9,748 nucleotides of DNA from Halieaceae bacterium UBA4438 (lineage in GTDB: Bacteria > Pseudomonadota > Gammaproteobacteria > Pseudomonadales > Halieaceae). The stretch lies in NCBI GenBank assembly GCA_002390485.1, contig DGPO01000088.1, forward strand, positions 43,997 through 53,744, in the 5' to 3' direction. Position 1 is the stretch's first letter; every line of letters begins with the position of its first letter. The notes beneath the pieces are model-generated. The model saw only the letters and a list, made by a program, of their open reading frames with translations. It had not been told where the DNA came from and ran no database searches. This document shows positions 1 through 6,074 of this stretch, in pieces. A program made the translations under genes and the position numbers.

Positions 1-106
1 CACCGGCACACTGGTCGGCATCTGGGCCATGTGGAATTACGACCTCAACGAGGAGAGCGTCAGCGCGATCCGCAGTGAGCTCGACGCGCGTCAGAACGCC
101 GGCTAA
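1..106 (+). CDS. C-terminal end of a probable GPH/MFS-type sugar:cation symporter (partial)
   Basis: Only the last 34 codons are in the window, in frame 2, ending with TAA at 104-106. The visible peptide starts with a hydrophobic stretch (TLVGIWAMW) that looks like the end of the last membrane helix. A charged cytoplasmic tail follows (Y-D-L-N-E-E-S-V-S-A-I-R-S-E-L-D-A-R). A short tail of the form 'Y-x-L-x-E-x-x-V-x-x-I-x-x-E-L-x-x-R' after the last helix is typical of MelB-like glycoside-pentoside-hexuronide:cation symporters, and this is the basis of the call. A sugar importer here would fit the neighbouring beta-1,3-glucan genes by supplying oligosaccharides to signal-less enzymes. The substrate cannot be read from this fragment. 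Another MFS family remains possible. Confidence 0.5.
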   Translation, partial: TGTLVGIWAMWNYDLNEESVSAIRSELDARQNAG

Positions 107-116
107 TCCGCAGGTC

Positions 117-142
117 AAAAAAAAGCCCGCTTACGCGGGCTT
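117..142 (-). terminator. Rho-independent terminator of the phosphorylase gene
   Basis: Eight-base-pair GC-rich stem AAGCCCGC / GCGGGCTT with a 4-nt loop (TTAC on the + strand). Read on the minus strand it is followed directly by further T residues from the A-run at 117-124, which is the ideal intrinsic terminator layout. It lies about 20 nt past the minus-strand stop at 161-163. On the + strand the hairpin is followed by TTCTCAGATT, a poor U-tract, so it should work mainly for the minus-strand transcript. It is also only 10 nt past the stop of the + strand transporter, so weaker bidirectional use is possible. Confidence 0.85.
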
Positions 143-160
143 CTCAGATTCACTCACGAC

Positions 161-3100
161 TCACTTTATGACCTGGTCCGCGAACACATCGAGGCGCGCA
201 ATAGCGCCAGTCTTTTTAAATAAAGCTTCCGATTGTTCTGCACTCAGGGTGCGGCCCTCAACCGACAGATCAGTCCCATCAGCCCAATGTATGCGAATCG
301 AAGGCTGACTCGCGAGACTCATAACAACCGGCACCTGACAGTAAGTAAAGCCCAACTGTCCACGCGAGAGTGTCAGAAATTGAGGTGTGCCAGCGGTGTC
401 AAAATAGTGCAAGTCCTCATCCGCTTGGAGGAACTCAGAGGCGCGGAGCATCGTCGGGTTAAACGTCACTTGCGCATGATCAACCGTGATTCCAAGCTCA
501 AGTAGGCGTGTCAGTACCTCCTCTTTCACCTGACCCGTCATACCGGGCTGACGTGCCCCCGAAAAGCCCGGCGTATGCGAGTAAGGATCGGTGGGAAAGG
601 CACCGTAAACGTCGGGGGTTTTGTTAAAGCCAATGCCCTCACGAACGTCATAATAAACGCCCTTGAGTCCCCCCATTACATCGGCCGGCGCCCCCGATTG
701 CTCAGCACGCTTGACGGTCTCCATTACCGCGAGGAGGAGCTTGGACACCATGTGCCAATAAATCGAACCTAAGCCCTCGTACGCATACATCCCCCCGGAC
801 CGGCCGGTGAAGTTAGCGCAGTCAAAGAGGTCGGAGAACAAAAACTCAATCGCCTCGCGTTCTAAGTCTACCTCCTGACGATATCCGGCGTTCGCGAGCT
901 GCGTTAGCGTATCGGCCACGGCGGCAGTGTTATTGAAGTGTCCCGCAAAATAGGTCTGACCCGCCTGATCAGTCTCGAGGAGCGATGTATCACCTGCCGC
1001 GACAAGCCTACTGGCAAGTGACGATGACTTTACAAACGCATCAGGGATCATGTTGCGCTCCATAAACGACGGTAACCGGCGATCGGGATACAACAAATAC
1101 GAGTGTTGGCGTGCGGTGTACAACGATGAATCTCTCAGCGTCGTCAGTACAGACAACGACTCCTCAGGCGACAAGAGCTCTGAACTCAGCACTGCGACCT
1201 GTCCCTCCAGCATCTCGTAAAGGTAACGAATTTCGACACCCACCGGCCCTACTGAAATACGGTTATACGCATGATAAAGGCCGTCTTCACGACGATTAGA
1301 TTTAATACTGACAGCACTCACATCACGCGCTTGAGTCAGAAAGTGGCTCACTTGCTCGAGTGGAACCGACACTTTTTCGGCACTAAACCCGTGCGCGTAG
1401 ATCCCTTCGCGATAGCGTTCGGCGGCGGTACCAAACGCCTCCATGACCTGTTTTCGGACCTCGTCACCCACCGGACCAGACCCGATAGAGCTTGTATGGT
1501 GCTCAAGTACCGAAGCCACCTCCGACATAAAGTCAGCGACCTCTTTAGACAGCTTGACCTCAGCCTCATCCAGCCCATCAAACAGCGCGACCGCACGATT
1601 GAGGAATCGATGCAGGTAGCACAATGTCACGACCGAGACCCCGGTTCCCACCAATGCGTTATTCGCATCGTTCCACTCGGGCCGCTGCGTGTTCATCCAA
1701 ATACCAGCGTCCGGAATAAAATTGGCCATCTTTGACAGCAACGTGACCAATATTTTTTCGGCCAGGTTGACCTGATAGACCTCACCCTGAGGGCAGAATA
1801 ACAAGCGGCCGTCTGCACCAATAGCTTCCGCCCGCGCGTCGATGACCTTGTCGAGCGCCTCGTCAAACTCAATGGTGTCGTAAGGATCTTTCAGAATACT
1901 GGCATACGACTTGATGCGATATGGAACGTTGGCATATGCAAATGTCTCTTTAAACATCAACGACTTAATGGCGTCAGGGTTATGTGCAATCGACTGCTCC
2001 ACCAACTTCAACAAGTAGATCAGCTGATGATCGCCCCAATAGCCAATGTTCGCCCAGGGGTTTTCGGGCTCAGGACGCTCCCAATCAATGCCCTGGCGGG
2101 TAATACGGTAAGGGTTGTAGCCGTCGGCCGTGGTGGCGTTAACAAACTTGGTAATCATGTTGGCGCCAAAACAGGGAATCGACGAACTCAGGGCCTCCCA
2201 ATTCTGAAAAATATCTCGCCAATTACCCTCGTAGTTGAGTAATTTTTGCCCACTATCGTCTTTCACTTTTATGGCGAAGCGATTCCAAGGACGCGACGGA
2301 TCACCGTGGCGTCGGCTAAAGCTAAGCGGTAAATATTCACGACAGAGTCGCTCAATTTGAGCGTCCGCATGCTGACTTAGTGACGATTCCAGGTCGTGAT
2401 AGGTGAGTGTCTCAGGGAGTGAGGCAAAAAAATCAGTATTCGCGTCGTAAACACCGTTATTCCAGACTTTGCAAAACGACGCTAGGTCCTGTTTTTGGAT
2501 CGTGTAATTATCGATGAACAAGCCACCGCGCATAATATTAAAGAGCACGTTTGAGGCGTGATGGTTCGCACTGAGAGTATCGCCCGTGACCTGAATACCA
2601 TCAGCGGTGCTGATCAGTCGTTCAAGATTGCGGGTGCCCACTCGGACATCATCCAGCACGGCAGAGGTCAAATCCTGTCCACTGGTTACAAGTGCGAGCG
2701 TGTTTCTCACCGCAGCCGGCCCTTGGTTGACGTCAGCCACGATCCCCCAGGTATGTACCTCGCCGGGCGATACCGTCAGCCTTTGGCGCACAAAATACGA
2801 CCCTCTTCGTCCAACAACCTCTGACTCTGAGCCAATACTGCCGCCTTGACGAAACGAGTCTAACTGGTTTGAGCTGATGAGGTAGGACTCAGCACACGTA
2901 CCGTAAGACCAGACTGTGGTGGCGGACAGCGCCTCACTCGGCTCGGCCTTGTCAGACAAAATTGAACTCATGGCATAAATGGCCAGCGATGAGTCAGGAA
3001 CTAATTCGTTCTTCTTGTAGGCATCAACAAGGCAGCTCAACTCATTCTGAGTGCCGGCCAAAACACCATAAGGTAAGAGATTTTCGATCCCATCAAGAAG

Positions 3101-3628
3101 ATCAATGCGGCACGCGGCACTCCCAGTCGAAGCAAGCGTAGACTCTTTCACAAATCCAAAACGATCCGATGTTGACCATGAGTAGGTAAAGGAAAGACCT
3201 AAATCGTGATTGATTTCCTCGAAGATCAATTTATCGCCGAGGACATTTTTATAGAGGTTACGAGTAACGCTGTAGATACCTGCATGCGCTCTCGAAAAGG
3301 GCTCCCATAATACGCGTTTGTCCGTCAACTCAACGATTGCGATCGTTCTGCTTCCCGTATTGTCTGAGTTGTCTCGAATCTTGTCCTCGGTGTAATACGG
3401 GAACAATGCGCTGTCGCAGTCGGTCCGACCGGCCGATAAGCCACCACGGGTGGAAATGAACATCCAGTGGTTTGAATCGCTCACCACACTGATGAAAAAA
3501 TCATCCATCGCGTCAACGTTACCGATTCGGTAAAAGGATTCCCCGTCTCGCAGAATGTAGTCGCCCTCTACCGAGGCCGGTGTAGAATTAAGAAGATTGT
3601 CACCCAAATACAGCGTCGCGTTAGTCAT
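161..3628 (-). CDS. Beta-1,3-oligoglucan phosphorylase-like enzyme, GH149 (GH94-related clan)
   Basis: Probable inverting phosphorylase of 1155 residues that would cleave beta-1,3-gluco-oligosaccharides with phosphate to give alpha-glucose-1-phosphate. Numbered from the ATG at 3628-3626, the central region holds GDPSRPWNRF (about 442-451) and then NYEGNWRDIFQNWEAL (about 465-480). The second motif resembles the GH94 'RDSNQD' donor-subsite motif. Further on, RPEWNDANNAL (about 649-659) matches the GH94 'DWNDG' motif that carries the catalytic general acid, here Asp654. The C-terminal half has GRSGGMYAYEGLGSIYWHMVSK (about 942-963) and PGFSGARQPGMTGQVKEE (about 1020-1037), which probably help form the phosphate pocket. 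The length of about 1150 residues fits GH149 better than GH94 (about 800) or GH161 (about 850-900). No signal peptide is seen, so it should be cytoplasmic. An in-frame TTG at 3637 would add three residues, but the ATG is preceded by TTGAGAGAT, a better ribosome-binding context. It diverges from two GH17 genes, which supports a beta-1,3-glucan substrate. The GH149 assignment comes from remembered motifs and length, not a search. Confidence 0.75.
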   Translation of the reverse strand: MTNATLYLGDNLLNSTPASVEGDYILRDGESFYRIGNVDAMDDFFISVVSDSNHWMFISTRGGLSAGRTDCDSALFPYYTEDKIRDNSDNTGSRTIAIVELTDKRVLWEPFSRAHAGIYSVTRNLYKNVLGDKLIFEEINHDLGLSFTYSWSTSDRFGFVKESTLASTGSAACRIDLLDGIENLLPYGVLAGTQNELSCLVDAYKKNELVPDSSLAIYAMSSILSDKAEPSEALSATTVWSYGTCAESYLISSNQLDSFRQGGSIGSESEVVGRRGSYFVRQRLTVSPGEVHTWGIVADVNQGPAAVRNTLALVTSGQDLTSAVLDDVRVGTRNLERLISTADGIQVTGDTLSANHHASNVLFNIMRGGLFIDNYTIQKQDLASFCKVWNNGVYDANTDFFASLPETLTYHDLESSLSQHADAQIERLCREYLPLSFSRRHGDPSRPWNRFAIKVKDDSGQKLLNYEGNWRDIFQNWEALSSSIPCFGANMITKFVNATTADGYNPYRITRQGIDWERPEPENPWANIGYWGDHQLIYLLKLVEQSIAHNPDAIKSLMFKETFAYANVPYRIKSYASILKDPYDTIEFDEALDKVIDARAEAIGADGRLLFCPQGEVYQVNLAEKILVTLLSKMANFIPDAGIWMNTQRPEWNDANNALVGTGVSVVTLCYLHRFLNRAVALFDGLDEAEVKLSKEVADFMSEVASVLEHHTSSIGSGPVGDEVRKQVMEAFGTAAERYREGIYAHGFSAEKVSVPLEQVSHFLTQARDVSAVSIKSNRREDGLYHAYNRISVGPVGVEIRYLYEMLEGQVAVLSSELLSPEESLSVLTTLRDSSLYTARQHSYLLYPDRRLPSFMERNMIPDAFVKSSSLASRLVAAGDTSLLETDQAGQTYFAGHFNNTAAVADTLTQLANAGYRQEVDLEREAIEFLFSDLFDCANFTGRSGGMYAYEGLGSIYWHMVSKLLLAVMETVKRAEQSGAPADVMGGLKGVYYDVREGIGFNKTPDVYGAFPTDPYSHTPGFSGARQPGMTGQVKEEVLTRLLELGITVDHAQVTFNPTMLRASEFLQADEDLHYFDTAGTPQFLTLSRGQLGFTYCQVPVVMSLASQPSIRIHWADGTDLSVEGRTLSAEQSEALFKKTGAIARLDVFADQVIK

Positions 3629-3913
3629 ATCTCTCAATCTTTTAAGTTATTTTTGCCAAGTTTTCCGAGGCGCCCACAGTGTTTTCACCATCGGCGTATT
3701 CGGGGGACCTGTTCACTGCTCGTAGTGCTCGAAAGCCCCACCCGGCCTATGGGCACAGCACCGCCGGACTCAGCCAGGGCGTTGCTTGTGATGTGGAGGC
3801 CTATCCTAAAACACCGATTCGGGTTCGGATACGTACCACGATCCACCTTAACCAGTGAATGTTGCGTTTTATCGTATTACGGGTGTGTAACTTCCAGTCC
3901 TTGCTTAGCATCG

Positions 3914-3928
3914 CCCCCCCACACACAC
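3914..3928. repeat. Simple C7(AC)4 tract in the leader of the GH17 operon
   Basis: Seven C residues are followed at once by four AC dinucleotide units, ending about 20 nt before the first GH17 ATG. The tract is non-coding and lies between the putative promoter and the ribosome-binding site. Tracts of this type can change length by slippage; whether this one does is unknown. Confidence 0.6.
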
Positions 3929-3938
3929 CACATCGAAT

Positions 3939-3943
3939 GGGAG
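3939..3943 (+). promoter_or_regulatory. Ribosome binding site of the first GH17 gene
   Basis: GGGAG lies 4 nt before the ATG at 3948. It is the clearest Shine-Dalgarno match near this gene. It decides for this start over the in-frame ATG at 4053, which has no comparable site. Confidence 0.6.
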
Positions 3944-3947
3944 CAAA

Positions 3948-4856
3948 ATGTCCAAGCGGGCCGGGAAACACCACTATCTTATTGGGAATGACACGCGAAA
4001 TTCGAGTGACTTAGAGCTTGATACACGCCTCGAGCAGTTACTGTCAGAAAAGATGCATGGCATTTCATTTAGCGCTTACAACAAGGGGCAAAAACCTGGT
4101 GATGAGGTCACCTTAGACCAAGTCAAACACCGAATGGCGTTGCTCGAGCCGCACTTTAATTGGGTTCGCTCTTTCTCAACGACACAAGGCAACGAGCATA
4201 TTCCGAAAGTCGCACACGCCATGGGGATGAAGACGCTCATCGGGGCTTGGCTGGGAAAGGATGCAGACAAAAATCGCTTGGAAATTGAAAACCTAATCGC
4301 GCTTGCCAACGATGGTGTTGTCGATGTGGCGGCAGTGGGCAACGAGGTCTTGTACCGCGGAGACCTCGAGGAAAGTGAATTACTCGAGTTCATGAGCGAG
4401 GTCCGTGAGCGAGTGCCCTCGCAGGTACCCATTGGCTATGTTGACGCGTACTACGAGTTCGAGGATCGCCCAAACGTAACCGCGGCCTGTGATGTCCTGT
4501 TGACGAACTGTTATCCATTTTGGGAAGGATGTGCCTTGCCCTACGCCACGCTTTATATGCAGGATATGTATCGCAGAGTGATAAAGGTTGCTCAGGGCAA
4601 ACGCGTCATCGTGTCTGAGACCGGCTGGCCCAGTTCAGGTGGAACCTTTTACGGCGCAGAGTCCTCACTTCAAGGCGCATACCTTTATTTTTTAAGAGCC
4701 ATGGAATGGGCTGCTGAAGAAAACATTGAAATGTTCTACTTTGCCTCCTTCGATGAAGGCTGGAAGGTATCAGGAGAGGCTGGTGAGGGCGACGTAGGCG
4801 CTCACTGGGGCCTTTGGGACGAGGAAGAACGCTTCAAATATTCGAGAATAATATGA
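3948..4856 (+). CDS. GH17 beta-1,3-glucanase-type enzyme, cytoplasmic (paralogue 1)
   Basis: Glycoside hydrolase family 17 protein of 302 residues. GH17 enzymes are retaining hydrolases or transglycosylases acting on beta-1,3-glucans. The fold is a TIM barrel with two signature glutamates: the acid/base in VAAVGNEVL (Glu133) and the nucleophile in VIVSETGWPSSGG (Glu224). Other typical GH17 pieces are HGISFSAYNKG (about 37-47) on the first strand, LLTNCYPFWEG (184-194), and FASFDEGWK (265-273) followed by HWGLW (286-290). No signal peptide, lipobox or membrane segment is present, so it should act in the cytoplasm on imported oligosaccharides. The first 36 or so residues are polar and precede the first recognisable barrel strand; a start at 4053 would remove them, but the GGGAG site supports 3948. 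Its stop overlaps the next GH17 start (ATGA), so the pair is probably translated together. Hydrolase versus transglycosylase activity and product size cannot be told from sequence. Confidence 0.85.
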   Translation: MSKRAGKHHYLIGNDTRNSSDLELDTRLEQLLSEKMHGISFSAYNKGQKPGDEVTLDQVKHRMALLEPHFNWVRSFSTTQGNEHIPKVAHAMGMKTLIGAWLGKDADKNRLEIENLIALANDGVVDVAAVGNEVLYRGDLEESELLEFMSEVRERVPSQVPIGYVDAYYEFEDRPNVTAACDVLLTNCYPFWEGCALPYATLYMQDMYRRVIKVAQGKRVIVSETGWPSSGGTFYGAESSLQGAYLYFLRAMEWAAEENIEMFYFASFDEGWKVSGEAGEGDVGAHWGLWDEEERFKYSRII

Positions 4857-5773
4857 ATCAAACGCGACCACTGTCCTATAAAAGAGCAATCTGCTATTCG
4901 GGTTTTCGAGACAATCAAAGTCCCGACACTGGCGTCTTTCCATCGGAAAGCGAGATTCTGGAAGACCTCCTTTTACTCAGCGGTCACTGGTCTGCACTTC
5001 GTGTCTATGCGTGTGACGTCCATACCGAGCGTGTACTCCGAACCATCGAGCGAGAAAGCCTGCCGTTTAAAGTGATGCTAGGCGCCTACATTGGCGCCGA
5101 AGTTAATAATCCCAATTGCCCTTGGGGCGGTGTTTACGACGACGCGACACTCGCTACCAACAAAGAGACGAATCGCGCTGAGCTGGATCGCGCGATTGCC
5201 TGGGCTAATCGCTATGCCGACATCGTCGACGTGGTTTCCGTGGGCAATGAGGCCACCGTCGACTGGACCGATCACTTGATCGAACCTGAGACAGTCAAGG
5301 CGTACGCCTCAGATGTGCGATCGCAGATCAAACAGCCCGTCACATTTTGTGAGAACTACGTGCCTTGGCTCACAAGCCTTGAGGGGCTCGCCGCAAATCT
5401 CGACGTTATTTCCATTCATACTTACCCCGTTTGGGAATATAAAACACTCGACGAAGCGATGGATTACACCCGAAAAAACTTTGAAGCCGTTCAAGCGCGG
5501 TACCCCGATAAACAGGTCATCATTACAGAAGCGGGTTGGGCCACGGCCTCCAACGGTCGAGGCATTCCACCGGACAACGTCGGCGAAATGCTTCAACACC
5601 AGTACTTGGAACAACTGCTTTCATGGGCCGAGGAGCAACAGATTCTGGTCTATGTCTTTGAAGCCTTCGATGAAAATTGGAAAGGATCGGATCATCCCTT
5701 AGAGCCGGAGAAGCACTGGGGGCTGTATCGAGCTGATCGCTCGGCAAAGCCGGCACTCTCGATTCAGCGCTAA
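4853..5773 (+). CDS. GH17 beta-1,3-glucanase-type enzyme, cytoplasmic (paralogue 2)
   Basis: Second GH17 family protein, 306 residues. The acid/base glutamate is in VVSVGNEATVDW (Glu133) and the nucleophile in VIITEAGWATASNG (Glu226), at almost the same positions as in the gene before it. YSGFRDNQSP (about 15-24) looks like the first barrel strand, ISIHTYPVWEY (187-197) is the usual substrate-cleft strand, and FEAFDENWKG (269-278) plus KHWGLY (287-292) close the domain. The start is taken at the ATG overlapping the upstream stop (ATGA at 4853-4856). A frame-open ATG at 4814 would lie inside the previous gene and add 13 unrelated residues. It has no signal peptide. It differs clearly from paralogue 1 along most of its length and carries extra sequence near residues 82-105 (N-N-P-N-C-P-W-G-G-V-Y-D-D), so the pair is an old duplication or two separately acquired members, probably with different cleavage preferences. 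It is the last gene of this short operon. Confidence 0.86.
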   Translation: MNQTRPLSYKRAICYSGFRDNQSPDTGVFPSESEILEDLLLLSGHWSALRVYACDVHTERVLRTIERESLPFKVMLGAYIGAEVNNPNCPWGGVYDDATLATNKETNRAELDRAIAWANRYADIVDVVSVGNEATVDWTDHLIEPETVKAYASDVRSQIKQPVTFCENYVPWLTSLEGLAANLDVISIHTYPVWEYKTLDEAMDYTRKNFEAVQARYPDKQVIITEAGWATASNGRGIPPDNVGEMLQHQYLEQLLSWAEEQQILVYVFEAFDENWKGSDHPLEPEKHWGLYRADRSAKPALSIQR

Positions 5774-6074
5774 TACTCGCCAAAGCGCGCAAGCACCAAT
5801 AAACGCAGCGTTTCGTCTGCATATTCAGACTGACTGCGCTTGGCTGTGTCGCAATACGAATCGCTGGGTGAACTGACTGACTCGGCACCGCGCGCGAAAC
5901 ATCACGGTCTCTGTTTAGCCCGGGTGAGCGACCCCGTTAAAAGCACGGCAAATGCGCGTCATTACTGGACTAGCGCCCCAGTAAGATGTGACGAAATCGA
6001 CGCCTTTGCAGGTATTAATGTCCAAGTCTGCTTATACTGTCGCCACGCTTATACTCCCCTCAGGATACCCAACG
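5774..6074. other. Non-coding stretch between GH17 operon and ThDP enzyme gene
   Basis: About 300 bp without a believable gene on either strand; the open frames here are short and have no recognisable protein. A small dyad, AAACG-CAG-CGTTT (5801-5813), follows the GH17 stop but lacks a T-run, so I do not call it a terminator. The right end (6030-6055) carries a 9-bp direct repeat with -10-like elements and probably drives the next gene. I see no tRNA or clear structured RNA. Confidence 0.5.
6030..6055 (+). promoter_or_regulatory. Putative promoter with duplicated TATACT element for the ThDP enzyme gene
   Basis: The 9-mer GCTTATACT occurs twice, at 6030-6038 and 6047-6055, with a 17-bp period. 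Each copy contains TATACT, a good match to a -10 box, and the second ends 19 nt before the ATG at 6075. A TTGCAG at 6006-6011 could be a -35 element for the first copy, but its 21-bp spacer is long. No good -35 is seen for the second. The choice between two promoters and a repeated regulator site is open. Confidence 0.35.

Larger units (their letters stand above)
3629..3947. promoter_or_regulatory. Divergent intergenic region between the phosphorylase and GH17 genes
   Basis: This 319-bp stretch has no convincing gene and must hold the promoters for both directions. On the + strand a weak pair is TTGCGT (3862-3867) and TGTAAC (3886-3891) with an 18-bp spacer, about 57 bp before the GH17 start. 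For the minus strand the AT-rich segment around 3635-3660 (TTGGCAAAAATAACTTAAAAG read on that strand) is the likeliest promoter area, without a clear consensus. Small dyads are visible, for example CACT-N6-AGTG near 3714-3727, but no strong LacI- or GntR-type operator could be assigned. A C7(AC)4 tract lies at 3914-3928. Shared regulation is expected from the layout but not shown. Confidence 0.45.

Noticed and set aside
1271..1735. 154-codon + strand frame inside the phosphorylase gene
   Set aside because: It lies wholly antisense to the large gene, has no family features, and is explained by the reading frame of the real gene on the other strand.
3635..3637. TTG as the start of the phosphorylase gene
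   Set aside because: It would add only three residues and has a weaker upstream site than the ATG at 3628, which is preceded by GAGAG-containing sequence.
3653..3991. 112-codon open frame on the + strand spanning the divergent intergenic region
   Set aside because: Its composition is rich in Pro, Arg, Ser and Cys with no recognisable family. It overlaps the start of the GH17 gene in another frame, and it would cover the promoter region. It looks like a chance frame.
5801..5813. AAACG-CAG-CGTTT dyad after the second GH17 gene as a terminator
   Set aside because: The stem is only 5 bp with a 3-nt loop and no T-tract follows, so it does not meet the usual form of an intrinsic terminator.
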